A stretch of 51,268 nt of DNA, from contig JABGYD010000032.1 in NCBI GenBank assembly GCA_018675425.1, forward strand, positions 1-51,268. Direction: 5' to 3'. Source of the DNA: Kordiimonadaceae bacterium. Lineage in GTDB: Bacteria > Pseudomonadota > Alphaproteobacteria > Sphingomonadales > Emcibacteraceae. Below, in pieces: positions 8,041 to 20,024 of this stretch. The position numbers and the translations under genes are program-made. Each line of letters opens with the position of its first letter. Position 1 is the first letter of the stretch. The notes beneath the pieces are model-generated. The model was given only the letters and a program-made list of their open reading frames with translations, was not told where the DNA came from and searched no databases.

Positions 8041-10551
8041 TTATTTTCGTGACTTCAGTTTTTGTGTTGGCATAGCTTCTAAGGGATTATCTGGCCAGGG
8101 GTGTTTAGGGTAGCGACCCTTCATCTCTTTTTGTATCTCTGGATAAGAATTTTTCCAAAATCTTGCCAGGTCCGAAGTGATTTGAAGCGGTCTTCCAGCA
8201 GGTGAAAGAAGGTGAAATATTAATCCTTTGTGACCGTCTAAGATGGTTGGTGTCTCAACAGCCCCAAACATTTCTTGCAGTTTGACTGCAAGAACTGGTG
8301 GATCTGTCTCATAATCTAATTTTACATTTGATCCACTCGGCACTATTATATGTGTAGGAGCCAAACGTTCCAATAGCTGTTGTTGCTTCCAATTAAGCTG
8401 GCTTTTTAAAATAGCATAGAGATCAAGGCCCTTGAGAGCTTGCCTATTATTAATATTTGTCAGATATCCTGCCAACCACATTTCAATATTTTTCAACAGC
8501 CCATCATCGGTAAAATCTGGAAACTCTAACCCTAGATTACCCCTAATGAGTTCAACTCGCTTTCTTATCGCCACACTATTTTTTTCCCAAGGCAATACAC
8601 CAAGACCCATTTTTCTTATTCCTTCTATCAAGGCCTCGAGTGTTTTATTAGGGTCTGGTGTTGATATTTTTTTTGTCTCAAATATCATTTTACCTAGCAT
8701 TTTTGTATTAACCGACCGCACGGCTTGAGCTTTTGTATTCCACTCAACAACATTTTCCTCAGTCATCCGATCCTGAAACGCGTCCTCTAAATCATTTTTC
8801 TCTATTGGTGCTGCTATGTATATTCGGGCATCTCGAACCCCTTTATCCAAGTGCGCCACCGCAATAAACTCTTCCCTTGCGAGCGGATCGTCGGCCAATA
8901 AGCTTGCCCCTCTTCCACCAGACAATAGATAAACCGGTGACGCAATAACTCTCCTCCCTCCTATGCGGTCAGGAAATGCAACCGCTAAACATAGGCCTGC
9001 CTTTGAAATGTCAATTTTATCATCCGTTATCTTGTGGCTTCGTTGCCAGACACTTATTTGGCGAAGAATTGATTTAGCTAGTCTAATATTAACCCCTAGC
9101 ATTTTTGCTTGCTTAAGACGCCCGCTCTTCATATGGATAAGTGCCTCAATACGAAGTCGAAAATCAACTGTTCTCATATTAACTGATTGACGAAGAAGGT
9201 CTCGTTCCTGAAGCAGTGCCGCAATAGTTAGGGCCAGAAAACCATAACCATTTTTTTTTGCCGTTAGTATCATATGAGAAAGTCTCGGTGACATTGGAAA
9301 TTGCGCCATAACCCTACCGTGATCTGTAATCCGCATTTGATCATTAAGCGCCCCCAGTGATTGCAGCAAATCTCTTGCCCTACCCATCGATACAGGATCT
9401 GGAAGATCTAACCATTTAAGTGCCGAGGCATCTTTTATTCCCCAAAGCGCTAAATTTAAAGCCAAAGGTGTTAAATCAACCTTCATTATCTCGGGTAGGT
9501 CAAACGGTTTTAACGCGCGGTTTGCCGCTTGGCTCCATAACCGAAAACAAATTCCTTCCTCTAGCCGACCCGCCCGGCCCGCTCTTTGTAATGCAGATGC
9601 CTTAGAAAGCATTCTTGTTTCAAGTCCAGTCATTCCAGACTTTACATCAAAAATAGCACTTCTTTGTTGGCCGCTATCTATAACAATACGAATGCCTTCT
9701 ATAGTTAAACTAGTTTGGGCTATATCAGTAGCAAGAACCACTTTTCGCCACCCTTGGGGAGGAGGCTTAATCGCCAAATCTTGCTCTCCAAAGGACATCG
9801 ATCCATATAAGGGGCATACGACAACATTCTTTAAAAACTTAGTATTTTCGACCTCTTTTTTAGTTTTTTCAATTTCGCGAGCCCCGGGTAAAAAGGCTAA
9901 AATACTACCTGGTTCAGCTTGTAAGGACCTAATTATTGCAGCGGCCATTTCATCTTCAATAGAACGAGTTATTTTTTTATCAAGATACCTATATTCAACT
10001 GGAAAAACTCGACCTTCGCTGGTGATTATAGGAGCATTATTCATTAGGCTAGCAATACGTCCCCCATCAAGTGTTGCCGACATGACCAAAATCTTTAAAT
10101 CGGCCCTAAAGCCCTCCTGAACATCAAGACCTAGAGCTAGGCCTAGATCTGCATCAATCGACCGTTCGTGAAATTCATCAAAGATCAAAAGCCCCACACC
10201 TGTAAGCTCTGGGTCTGATTGAAGCTTCCTAATAAGAACACCCTCGGTTACAATCTCGATACGAGTTTTGGGACCAACCTGACGATCCATTTTTACTCTA
10301 TAACCAACGGTTTCACCCACCTTCTCACCAAGAGTTTCTGCCATACGTCTTGCGGATGCGCGTACAGCTAAACGCCTTGGCTCAAGCATAATAATTTTTT
10401 TATCCCCTAGCCAATTCTCACCTAGCAGTTCCAAAGGGATCACCGTCGTCTTACCTGCGCCGGGTGGAGCTTGCAAAACAACATTATTTAATTTTGAGAG
10501 GGTACTCTTCAACTTCGGAATAATTTCATAAATAGGTAATTTCTTAATCAT
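8041..10551 (-). CDS. hrpB: ATP-dependent helicase HrpB (DEAH/RHA family)
   Basis: 836 aa. Domain order: RecA-like domain 1 with Walker A APPGAGKTT (residues 28-36), the DEFHERS motif II and SAT motif III; RecA-like domain 2 with QRAGRAGR motif VI; the helicase-associated HA2 region (LNLALWGIKD, then MSPRLSHMIL); and the C-terminal HrpB domain. The last contains LPWEKNSVAIRKRVELI, and the end carries HPWPDNPLEA. HrpB is a putative RNA helicase widely kept in proteobacteria, with cellular substrates still poorly known. Divergent from slyX; the nrdAB promoter lies 73 bp beyond its stop. Confidence 0.94.
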   Translation of the reverse strand: MIKKLPIYEIIPKLKSTLSKLNNVVLQAPPGAGKTTVIPLELLGENWLGDKKIIMLEPRRLAVRASARRMAETLGEKVGETVGYRVKMDRQVGPKTRIEIVTEGVLIRKLQSDPELTGVGLLIFDEFHERSIDADLGLALGLDVQEGFRADLKILVMSATLDGGRIASLMNNAPIITSEGRVFPVEYRYLDKKITRSIEDEMAAAIIRSLQAEPGSILAFLPGAREIEKTKKEVENTKFLKNVVVCPLYGSMSFGEQDLAIKPPPQGWRKVVLATDIAQTSLTIEGIRIVIDSGQQRSAIFDVKSGMTGLETRMLSKASALQRAGRAGRLEEGICFRLWSQAANRALKPFDLPEIMKVDLTPLALNLALWGIKDASALKWLDLPDPVSMGRARDLLQSLGALNDQMRITDHGRVMAQFPMSPRLSHMILTAKKNGYGFLALTIAALLQERDLLRQSVNMRTVDFRLRIEALIHMKSGRLKQAKMLGVNIRLAKSILRQISVWQRSHKITDDKIDISKAGLCLAVAFPDRIGGRRVIASPVYLLSGGRGASLLADDPLAREEFIAVAHLDKGVRDARIYIAAPIEKNDLEDAFQDRMTEENVVEWNTKAQAVRSVNTKMLGKMIFETKKISTPDPNKTLEALIEGIRKMGLGVLPWEKNSVAIRKRVELIRGNLGLEFPDFTDDGLLKNIEMWLAGYLTNINNRQALKGLDLYAILKSQLNWKQQQLLERLAPTHIIVPSGSNVKLDYETDPPVLAVKLQEMFGAVETPTILDGHKGLIFHLLSPAGRPLQITSDLARFWKNSYPEIQKEMKGRYPKHPWPDNPLEAMPTQKLKSRK

Positions 10552-10693
10552 AGAGGCTCTTTATTTATTAATTTTTCATATGTTTCGTTGTAAGCATATT
10601 CCTTGGATATAGTTATGTACTGCAATAATATCCCATTAAACTCTGTTTAACATACTTACCCGCTACGTTTATCTATTAAATTACAAAACAAAT

Positions 10694-10722
10694 TTGACTA
10701 AGAGCCTTTTCATTTCTATGGC
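10694..10722 (+). promoter_or_regulatory. Candidate promoter for slyX and the downstream dehydrogenase
   Basis: TTGACT (10694-10699), a 17-bp spacer and TATGGC (10717-10722). It sits about 45 bp before the slyX ATG, inside the 216-bp divergent hrpB / slyX gap. The -35 is good and the -10 moderate. No other strong signal was seen in that gap. Confidence 0.4.
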
Positions 10723-10767
10723 TAAAAAAAATCAGCCGTGATATATCAACTTTTAAGGAATGAATAA

Positions 10768-10986
10768 ATGACAGAGCAAGAAAATAGATTGAATAGGCTA
10801 GAAATAAAGTCCTCTCACCAAGAGTCCCAGATCAATGATCTCAGTGAAATGGTGTCTGACCAATGGAAATTAATAGAGAGACTTGGTGGTATTCTCAAAA
10901 AGGCGGATGCAAGACTAGAAAGTTTGGAAAATAATTCATCCGATAGCTTAACAGAAATTCAAGATGAAAAACCTCCGCATTATTAA
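10768..10986 (+). CDS. slyX: SlyX family protein
   Basis: 72 aa, the family size. It is a short coiled coil: heptad-like ENRLNRLEIKSS, then ESQINDLSEMVSDQWKLIERL, then ARLESLENN. It closes with the characteristic PPHY tail shared with E. coli SlyX. The biochemical role of SlyX is not established. The ATG follows an AAGGA SD. The next gene's SD (AAAGGA, 10985-10990) overlaps this stop, so the two are probably co-transcribed. Confidence 0.85.
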   Translation: MTEQENRLNRLEIKSSHQESQINDLSEMVSDQWKLIERLGGILKKADARLESLENNSSDSLTEIQDEKPPHY

Positions 10987-10996
10987 AGGATTACAA

Positions 10997-11863
10997 ATGA
11001 AGCTTAGTTTTATCGGCCTTGGTGTTATGGGCTACCCCATGGCACGTCATTTACAAAATTCTGGACATGACGTTTCTGTATATAATAGAACACTTTCCAA
11101 AGCGGAAAGTTGGATCTCAGAACATAATGGAAATTATTATAAAACGCCGCGTGAAGCTGTTGCGGGCGCAGAAATTGTTTTTATTTGTGTTGGTAATGAT
11201 GATGATGTTCGTTCAGTCGCCTTTGGCGAAGATGGTGTTTTAGCCAGCTTAAAGAATGGGGCTATACTTGTTGACCATACAACAACATCAGCTGGCCTTG
11301 CCCGTGAGTTAGGTCAGGTTTGTGTTAAAAAAAATATTGGCTTTCTAGATGCGCCGGTTTCAGGTGGTCAAGCAGGTGCTGAAAATGGCGCACTTAGCAT
11401 TATGATTGGTGGTAACGATATTACTTATAGTAAAGTAGAACCTATTTTAAATTGCTATGCAAAAAAGACAAAGTTACTCGGTCCGATAGGCAGTGGACAA
11501 CTAGCAAAAATGGTCAACCAAATATGTATCGCTGGTATAGTTCAGGGCCTCTCAGAAGCTCTTAATTTCGCGATGAAAACCGGTTTAAATGCCGACGACG
11601 TTGTTGAGGTAATATCGCAGGGGGCTGCACAAAGCTGGCAAATGGAAAATCGCGCCTCCACAATGGTTCGTGATGAGTTCGATTTTGGCTTTGCACTTGA
11701 CTGGATGAGAAAAGATTTAGGCTTTGCCCTTAAAGAAGCAGAGGGGCTTGATATACCGCTTCCCGTTACTAAATTAGTTGACGAATATTACCAAAAAATA
11801 CAGCAAAATGGTGGCGGGCGGTTGGATACTTCAGCCCTCATTTCTCTCTTAAATAAAAAATGA
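10997..11863 (+). CDS. NAD(P)-dependent beta-hydroxyacid dehydrogenase (3-hydroxyisobutyrate dehydrogenase family)
   Basis: 288 aa from the ATG at 10997, which has an AAAGGA SD 6 nt upstream; an in-frame ATG at 10964 would overlap slyX and add a non-homologous tail. The Rossmann motif is GLGVMGYPMARHL at the N-terminus. The substrate motif is DAPVSGGQAGAENGALS, and the catalytic lysine lies in QLAKMVNQ. Family members oxidise 3-hydroxyisobutyrate or reduce tartronate or succinic semialdehydes; the sequence alone does not settle which. No valine-catabolism or glyoxylate genes are nearby to help. Confidence 0.9.
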   Translation: MKLSFIGLGVMGYPMARHLQNSGHDVSVYNRTLSKAESWISEHNGNYYKTPREAVAGAEIVFICVGNDDDVRSVAFGEDGVLASLKNGAILVDHTTTSAGLARELGQVCVKKNIGFLDAPVSGGQAGAENGALSIMIGGNDITYSKVEPILNCYAKKTKLLGPIGSGQLAKMVNQICIAGIVQGLSEALNFAMKTGLNADDVVEVISQGAAQSWQMENRASTMVRDEFDFGFALDWMRKDLGFALKEAEGLDIPLPVTKLVDEYYQKIQQNGGGRLDTSALISLLNKK

Positions 11864-11875
11864 TGACCTCAAGGT

Positions 11876-12268
11876 ATGTGCCTAATCAATAAATGCCTAT
11901 ATTCTCGAGACAACTATTCAGTGTTTAATTCAATTATTCGTGGTGTAAAAAGAACCTGTCCTCACTGTGGAGATGGTAAACTTTTTAGTGGATATTTAAA
12001 AATTACAAATTGTAGAGTTTGTAAAGCTCCAACCGGTGATATTCGCGCAGATGATTTGCCGCCTTACCTCACAATCCTACTAGTCGGTCATATTATTGTA
12101 CCAATGCTGGTATTTTTTGAGGCCGTTTACCACCCGCCTCTTTGGATACAAATGGCAGTATGGCCATCTATGGCGCTACTTCTGATGCTTTTTGTTCTTC
12201 CCTTCATCAAAGGAGGCGTAGCCGGTCTAATATGGCATCTACAGCCTAGCGGTTCTGAACAACCTTAA
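11876..12268 (+). CDS. DUF983 family membrane protein
   Basis: 130 aa. An N-terminal zinc-ribbon-like part has CPHCGDGKLF (near residue 33) and CRVCKAP, a treble of CxxC-type pairs. Two hydrophobic helices follow, about residues 62-80 (LTILLVGHIIVPMLVFF) and 90-115. The spacing and the DDLPPYLTIL / PPLWIQM motifs match DUF983, a family common in alphaproteobacteria with no proven function. The start is uncertain: AAGG lies only 1 nt before this ATG, so a downstream GTG (codon 16) is possible. It overlaps the convergent gene by 4 bp. Confidence 0.85.
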   Translation: MCLINKCLYSRDNYSVFNSIIRGVKRTCPHCGDGKLFSGYLKITNCRVCKAPTGDIRADDLPPYLTILLVGHIIVPMLVFFEAVYHPPLWIQMAVWPSMALLLMLFVLPFIKGGVAGLIWHLQPSGSEQP

Positions 12269-12600
12269 TGATCTGAAACATTAAATGTATCTGCAAAACC
12301 AGTTTCATAACATAGGCCCTGCCTAGTTAAAATAAGACGGTGCGGGTATTCTGACCTCGCAAGCCCTTTTCGTTCTAATGCTTTCCATACACTTTCGTTA
12401 TTAAAACCGCTTGCCTCTCTTGCCGAAACAACAAAATTTCCTATATGGGCATGATTACCGTGCGGTAACGCAATATACATAATCGAAATATCATCGGTCC
12501 CTTCAACCCGAAAAGACGTTTCTTCACTTTTTGCTAGCTCTTGAAAAAGTGCTAATGTACGATTTTGCAGAGCGTTTAATTTAGTTTTGCTCTGCCGCAT
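12265..12600 (-). CDS. Conserved hypothetical protein
   Basis: 111 aa from the ATG at 12600 (AGGA SD 8 nt upstream; an ATG at 12609 adds three residues). No named domain is recognised. The middle reads LPHGNHAHIGNFVVSAREASG followed by NNESVWKALERKGL, then LTRQGLCYETGF. The HGNHxHIG part looks like a possible metal or ligand site. The ALERKGL...LTRQG part resembles a winged-helix wing region, a weak hint of nucleic-acid binding. I believe similar proteins occur in other alphaproteobacteria, but cannot check. It converges on DUF983 with a 4-bp overlap. Confidence 0.65.
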   Translation of the reverse strand: MRQSKTKLNALQNRTLALFQELAKSEETSFRVEGTDDISIMYIALPHGNHAHIGNFVVSAREASGFNNESVWKALERKGLARSEYPHRLILTRQGLCYETGFADTFNVSDH

Positions 12601-12759
12601 ATTTAGCATCCTATTCTCATTTTTTATTATATTTTTTGATTTAAATTTATTTCTTTTATCAAAAAACTTGTTTTATTTGAGAATTCACAGTAGTTAAATT
12701 ACAATTGTAGTTTTATTGAATATAACACATTCTATTTTTCGAAAAGGAAAAAGACAAAA

Positions 12760-12969
12760 ATGGCTAATACAATCAATTTTATTACGTGTGCATTCGTAAC
12801 CGTTTTATTACTAATATCTATTGCACTTGCTGGACCGCATTTATTACTTCCAGCTGTCGCAATGATTGTGGTCATTCTAGTGGGAGGCCTTTGCATTTAT
12901 GTTGCAAATTCAATAATTGTAGCTCGGAATAAAATCGAGAAAGAATGGGAAACTAAAAATCCAGAATAA
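12760..12969 (+). CDS. Small two-helix membrane protein, unknown
   Basis: 69 aa. Two hydrophobic stretches, about residues 8-27 (ITCAFVTVLLLISIALAG) and 29-51 (LLPAVAMIVVILVGGLCIYV), are followed by a charged tail (ARNKIEKEWETKNPE). An AAGGA element lies about 12 nt upstream of the ATG. It stands alone between two minus-strand genes, with 150-bp gaps either side in which I see nothing else. No family is recognised. Confidence 0.5.
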   Translation: MANTINFITCAFVTVLLLISIALAGPHLLLPAVAMIVVILVGGLCIYVANSIIVARNKIEKEWETKNPE

Positions 12970-13115
12970 CTATACCTATCATAAATACGTATCCTAAATA
13001 CTCAATAAGAAACCACCAAAATAAAAAGCTTTATTAAAAAATGAAATCTACTTTATGTGTTTAAGGTAAGATTTTTAGAATTGATAAACCAGATCCTCTA
13101 GATCATTAACTTTCT

Positions 13116-13703
13116 TTAATACTCAGCACCACCACTTTCAAGGATCCGCGCCAGGGAACGGAGGCGGCGATTTTCTTTAGTTAGATCTAGAGGGGTGCGC
13201 CCTGTATTATCGGCCAGAGACCAGTCAGCATTAGCTTCCATTAGCGCCTTCACTATTGCGCGATCATTAGAGAGAACTGCCTTATGCAAGGCCGTTTCAC
13301 CATTTCTGTCTTTAATGTTAACGTTGGCATTTTGACCAATAAGAAGGTTTACAATTTCACGTGAATTTAACCTTGCTGATGCCATCAGTGCAGTCTCTCC
13401 TGAAGATTTAATAGTCAAATCAGTATCGGCACCAGCATTTAAAAGAAATGTAACACCAACAGGATCCTTCATATTTGCTGCAATATATAATGGAGTCGCT
13501 CCAGTTTTATATTGTCGCGTATTTGTGTTTGCTCCTTTCTGCAGGAGGGACCGAAGTTTGCTATAATTCTTTTCTTTCACCGCTTTAAGTAAATTATACC
13601 CACTTGAAAAACTACCTTCCTGGGCTTTTACTGTATTAAAAGTAATTGGAAAAGTAAGCATTACAGCCAATATACAGTGAATTATATATTTTTTGGGGCT
13701 CAT
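13116..13703 (-). CDS. Exported ankyrin-repeat protein
   Basis: 195 aa. A signal peptide covers residues 1-27 (IIHCILAVMLTFPITFNTVKA, cleavage after AQ-like context). About four ankyrin repeats follow: KLRSLLQKGANTNTRQ with GATPLYIAANM; VTFLLNAGADTDLT with GETALMASARL; IVNLLIGQNANVNI with GETALHKAVL; IVKALMEANADWSL with GRTPLDLT. Ankyrin domains mediate protein binding; the partner in the periplasm is unknown. It is divergent from the SCO1 gene across about 95 bp. Confidence 0.85.
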   Translation of the reverse strand: MSPKKYIIHCILAVMLTFPITFNTVKAQEGSFSSGYNLLKAVKEKNYSKLRSLLQKGANTNTRQYKTGATPLYIAANMKDPVGVTFLLNAGADTDLTIKSSGETALMASARLNSREIVNLLIGQNANVNIKDRNGETALHKAVLSNDRAIVKALMEANADWSLADNTGRTPLDLTKENRRLRSLARILESGGAEY

Positions 13704-13797
13704 ATCAAAATCCAGTCTTTATAAATCGTTCTGGTCATATTATAACAGGAACTTATAACTAGTCTATTATTAAACTAATATGAAGCAAGGCCTTAAT

Positions 13798-14415
13798 ATG
13801 AGCATATTCCCCCCAAATAAAAAAACGGTGGTACGAATTTTTATCATCATATTTCTTACAATTATCGCATTTGTTGTTTGGGACAAGTACTTGGACACAT
13901 ACTCTACCCCCACCGCATCAGAAAATAGCCGCGCCCTTATTGGTGGAACATTTAAACTTGTCAACGACATGGGTGAGCCTGTTACCAACAAAACTTTTCA
14001 TGGTAAATTTATGCTTGTTTATTTTGGTTATACATATTGTCCTGACGTCTGCCCCATGGATCTTCAAATTATGTCAGATAGCTTGACGTACCTTAACGCT
14101 GAACAGCTAAATCAAATCACCCCAGTTTTTGTAACGATTGATCCTGAACGTGATACAATAGAAGTCATGGCTGAATATATTCAATTTTTTCACAAAGACC
14201 TTACCGGGCTTACGGGGACAGTGGAACAAATTGAGAATATTAAAAAGGTCTACAAAGTATACGCAGCGAAAGCTGACGATTCTGATGATTATTTAGTTGA
14301 TCATACTGCATACACTTATTTAATGGATAAAAATGGTATATTTTTACAACATTTTAATCACGGTGAGGATCCAGAGGTTATGGCATCCAAAATAGCTTCT
14401 TTTATTAACTCATGA
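13798..14415 (+). CDS. SCO1/SenC-family copper-binding thioredoxin-fold protein
   Basis: 205 aa from the ATG at 13798 (AAGG upstream; an ATG at 13780 adds six residues without an SD). It is a type II membrane anchor ([17 protein letters not shown]) with a periplasmic domain. The copper ligands are the CPDVCP motif (C-x3-C) in [14 protein letters not shown] plus the distal His in [14 protein letters not shown] proteins metallate or reduce the CuA site of cytochrome c oxidase. No oxidase genes are in the window. Its stop overlaps the next ATG (ATGA at 14412-14415), indicating translational coupling. Confidence 0.92.
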   Translation: MSIFPPNKKTVVRIFIIIFLTIIAFVVWDKYLDTYSTPTASENSRALIGGTFKLVNDMGEPVTNKTFHGKFMLVYFGYTYCPDVCPMDLQIMSDSLTYLNAEQLNQITPVFVTIDPERDTIEVMAEYIQFFHKDLTGLTGTVEQIENIKKVYKVYAAKADDSDDYLVDHTAYTYLMDKNGIFLQHFNHGEDPEVMASKIASFINS

Positions 14416-14867
14416 CAGATGGTGCGTTACCTTTCTGGAAGAATAAAAGCCTAACACAAATGTCGCGTAAAGAATGGGAATCCCTTTGCGACGGCTGCGG
14501 TCTTTGCTGCCTACATAAGCTTGAGGACGAGAAAAGTAGCGTGATTTCTTATACAGATGTTGCCTGCCGATTATTAGATATTCAAAACTGCCGTTGTAAA
14601 AATTACACTCGGAGAAAAAAATTAGTCCCCGACTGCGTAATCTTAAAGCCTGAGCAAGTTTCAGAGTTCAAATGGCTTCCAAAAACATGTGCATATAGAC
14701 TAATTTCGGAAGGGAGGGACCTTTATTCATGGCACCCCTTGATAAGTGGCCATGAGAATAGTGTCCATCGCGCTGGGATTTCTGTACAGAATAAAGTAGT
14801 ATCAGAACGTGATGCTGGCGATCTCGAGGATCATATTATTGAAATAGATGAGATTAGTCATGAGTAA
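14412..14867 (+). CDS. YcgN / UPF0260 family cysteine-cluster protein
   Basis: 151 aa. Conserved cysteines fall in [14 protein letters not shown] (near residue 27), [24 protein letters not shown] and TCAYRL, as in E. coli YcgN and the wider YkgJ CxxCxxCC group. These are thought to bind zinc or an iron-sulfur cluster. The [23 protein letters not shown] block is typical of UPF0260. Function is unproven. It overlaps SCO1 by 4 bp and the next gene by 8-20 bp, so the three are one operon. Confidence 0.88.
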   Translation: MTDGALPFWKNKSLTQMSRKEWESLCDGCGLCCLHKLEDEKSSVISYTDVACRLLDIQNCRCKNYTRRKKLVPDCVILKPEQVSEFKWLPKTCAYRLISEGRDLYSWHPLISGHENSVHRAGISVQNKVVSERDAGDLEDHIIEIDEISHE

Positions 14868-15540
14868 TTTAAATAACTTTCCACTTGAATTTAAAACTCA
14901 CAATCGAGCAAAACGTATGAAATTACGTTATGATGCTGCGAAATGTTGTGCGGTTGTAACAATGCCGCCAGAAAGCACCCGAAGAGAGGCACAGCACTTC
15001 GCATCTCTCCATATTTCCTGGCTTGAAAAACAACGCAAATCATCATCGGAGCGTATTTTTCTCTCTCCAGGATACCACATACCTATTGAAGGGATACCCT
15101 ATTTTATAGTTCATAAAAATGATAATATTGGCCTAATAAAACAAACTGATTTTGAAATAGTCGTCGGTGGTGATAAGATCGGTTTTTCTAAACGACTTGA
15201 AAATTACTTAAAAAAATTAGCTCAAAAAAAGATTGAACCCCTTGCTCAGCAAATGGCAGAATCAATTGGTCTGAGTTTTCGCCGTATTCAAATACGAGAT
15301 ACTAAGAGCCGTTGGGGGAGTTGCTCTTCAAGTGGTACTCTTTCTTTTTCTTGGAGGCTTATAATGTGTCCCAATAAAATTATCGAATATGTGGTTGCAC
15401 ATGAGGTGTCCCATATTAAAGAAATGAACCATAGTCCTGCATTTTGGAGTGTTGTTGATGAATTGGTTAACGATGCAAAAATATCGAGAAAATGGTTAAA
15501 AAGTGAAGGCCAAGCTTTGATGATGATATTATCTGAGTAG
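14860..15540 (+). CDS. YgjP-like (DUF45/WLM) zinc metallopeptidase-like protein
   Basis: 226 aa from the ATG at 14860; an ATG at 14848 would add four residues and lengthen the overlap with ycgN. The zinc motif is [16 protein letters not shown] (HExxH, with a third His five residues later), preceded by the family signature [21 protein letters not shown]. The N-terminal half ([20 protein letters not shown]) is the usual beta-rich part. YgjP-like proteins are presumed metal-dependent hydrolases with unknown substrates. Third gene of the SCO1 cluster, converging on the penicillin-binding protein with 7 bp between. Confidence 0.88.
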   Translation: MSNLNNFPLEFKTHNRAKRMKLRYDAAKCCAVVTMPPESTRREAQHFASLHISWLEKQRKSSSERIFLSPGYHIPIEGIPYFIVHKNDNIGLIKQTDFEIVVGGDKIGFSKRLENYLKKLAQKKIEPLAQQMAESIGLSFRRIQIRDTKSRWGSCSSSGTLSFSWRLIMCPNKIIEYVVAHEVSHIKEMNHSPAFWSVVDELVNDAKISRKWLKSEGQALMMILSE

Positions 15541-15547
15541 ACGTAAG

Positions 15548-17431
15548 TTATGACCCCGGTCTAGCTCTTGGGTAAACATTTGGCGTTGCAAGAGTTGCGT
15601 CATTTCTTCTAAGCGAGCTGCTATACATAAAGTTCTTCCATATTTGGGCAGGTGTGCTGCCACCAGTTACCCCTTGCATGGGCGTACTATCATCCTTGCC
15701 CACCCAGACCCCACTCACAATACCTTTTCCATATCCTACAAAAAGTGCATCTTTGTAATTCTGAGTTGTTCCAGTTTTACCAAAAACTGGAAAATCCATA
15801 GATGCCGCCCTTGCTGTTCCAGTTGTCACAACATTTTTAAGCATTGATTCCATCATAACGTTTATTTTCTTCTCCAAAACCCTCACATCTGGTCCCGGTA
15901 GGTGACGATAAAGTATTTGACCCGAACTACTTTGAATTTCCATAATACCATAGGGCTTTATCTCTATGCCACCACTGGCTATCACGCTGTAAGCACCCGT
16001 TAACTCCAGAAGATTAAGTTCCGATGTACCTAGCGCTAGACTTGGCTCTATCGTAAGTGGTGATTTAATTCCTAGTCGCTCCGTGATATCAACTACTAAA
16101 CCTCTATTGACACGTTCGGATAACTTTACCGCAACTGTATTAATAGATTTAGCAAACGCACTCTCAAGCGTCACATCGCCTATAAATTCACCACTATAGT
16201 TTTGAGGGCTCCAGCCATTTAAAATGACTGGACTATCTCGCATTACTGTCGTTGGGCTCAGCCCAGCTTCTAGTGCAGCAAGATAAACAAATAACTTGAA
16301 AGCACTTCCGGGTTGTCGCTGAGCCTGCACGGCACGATTAAACTGACTTTTATTATAATCTCTACCTCCTACCATAGCCTGAACTGCACCGTCATAATCC
16401 ATAGATACTAAAGCTGCTTGTGTATTTTCGTGTCTCTCATCACGACCAAGTACTTGGCGCACCGCATTTGTGGCCATATTCTGAATTTCAGGAACCAGCG
16501 TAGTTTTAATTACAATAGGCTCATTAGTCTGCCCGATTAAATTTGGGACTTGATCAATAATCCAATCAGTATAATAACGCACGTCACTACCAGCGCTAGT
16601 AGTATTAATGTTCACTTTTATTTTTTTCGCCCGCTCCCCCGTTAATCTATTAATAAAGCCAGCCGTAATCATATTATCGAGCACCAAAGATGTCCGGCCA
16701 TAGGCACGTTGCACATCACGGAGAGGAGAATAAAGAGAAGGCCCCTTAAGCATACCCGCTATCATAGCTGCTTCAGTTAAAGTTAAATTTCGAGCACTAT
16801 GACCAAATATTGTTCGAGAAGCAGCATCAATCCCATATGCGCCACTTCCAAAATAAGCCCTGTTAAGATACACAGCCAAAATTTCTTGTTTACTAAGCTT
16901 CATCTCTAACCAGAAACTAAGAAGTAGTTCCTGAACTTTGCGCTTAAAGGTTCTCTCCGCACTGAGGTAAAGATTTTTTGCTAATTGCTGAGAAATAGTA
17001 CTACCACCCTCAACCATTCTACCCGCTATTAAATTACTTACTATTGCTCTGGCTAACCCACGAAGATCTAGGCCGCTATGGTCAAAAAATCGTTTATCTT
17101 CTATTGCTATAACAGCCTCTATGTGATTGATCGGAATTTCCTGATAATCAAGCCATTCCCCATACACATTACCGTATGTAGAAATAACATCCCCATTTTG
17201 AGCCATAACCATAATAGTTGATTTAGTATTATTTTGTTCTAAATTTGAAATATCTGGTAAATCATATGCATAATAAACCACAAGTGGAACAAGTAATATT
17301 GTTCCCCAAACAAGGATAACCAAAGATCCATAAAGAAACTTTGAAAAGAAGGTTACTGACTTTGTGTTGTTATTTTTTTTGGTGCCTTTTGCTTTCGAAG
17401 GCTTAATAGGCTTTCTAAATATACCAAACAT
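15548..17431 (-). CDS. Class A penicillin-binding protein (PBP1A-type)
   Basis: 627 aa, bifunctional. Basic cytoplasmic tail, TM about residues 33-54 (YGSLVILVWGTILLVPLVVYY). The GT51 glycosyltransferase domain has EDKRFFDHSG (catalytic Glu) and EGGSTISQQLAKNLYL. The transpeptidase domain has the SxxK serine in QPGSAFKLFVYL, SxN in AKSINTVAVKL and KTG in FGKTGTTQNYKDALFVGY. All active-site motifs are present. It polymerises and cross-links peptidoglycan. It is compact and lacks an obvious extra C-terminal domain. It lies 94 bp downstream of gyrB on the same strand. Confidence 0.94.
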   Translation of the reverse strand: MFGIFRKPIKPSKAKGTKKNNNTKSVTFFSKFLYGSLVILVWGTILLVPLVVYYAYDLPDISNLEQNNTKSTIMVMAQNGDVISTYGNVYGEWLDYQEIPINHIEAVIAIEDKRFFDHSGLDLRGLARAIVSNLIAGRMVEGGSTISQQLAKNLYLSAERTFKRKVQELLLSFWLEMKLSKQEILAVYLNRAYFGSGAYGIDAASRTIFGHSARNLTLTEAAMIAGMLKGPSLYSPLRDVQRAYGRTSLVLDNMITAGFINRLTGERAKKIKVNINTTSAGSDVRYYTDWIIDQVPNLIGQTNEPIVIKTTLVPEIQNMATNAVRQVLGRDERHENTQAALVSMDYDGAVQAMVGGRDYNKSQFNRAVQAQRQPGSAFKLFVYLAALEAGLSPTTVMRDSPVILNGWSPQNYSGEFIGDVTLESAFAKSINTVAVKLSERVNRGLVVDITERLGIKSPLTIEPSLALGTSELNLLELTGAYSVIASGGIEIKPYGIMEIQSSSGQILYRHLPGPDVRVLEKKINVMMESMLKNVVTTGTARAASMDFPVFGKTGTTQNYKDALFVGYGKGIVSGVWVGKDDSTPMQGVTGGSTPAQIWKNFMYSSSLRRNDATLATPNVYPRARPGS

Positions 17432-17525
17432 CCGTCACCATACTTTTTACACAAAGGATAATAAGGGATTTCAAAGATATCGATTGAAAAATCAGCCCTA
17501 ATAATCTGTTTTTTTATTCAATTAC

Positions 17526-19997
<2,472 letters not shown>

Positions 19998-20024
19998 TTA
20001 TACTTAATGTACTATAACACATAA

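Noticed and set aside
17480-17520. gyrB terminator
   Set aside because: Only a CAG/CTG stem flanked by A- and T-rich tracts with a bulge; not strong enough to report.
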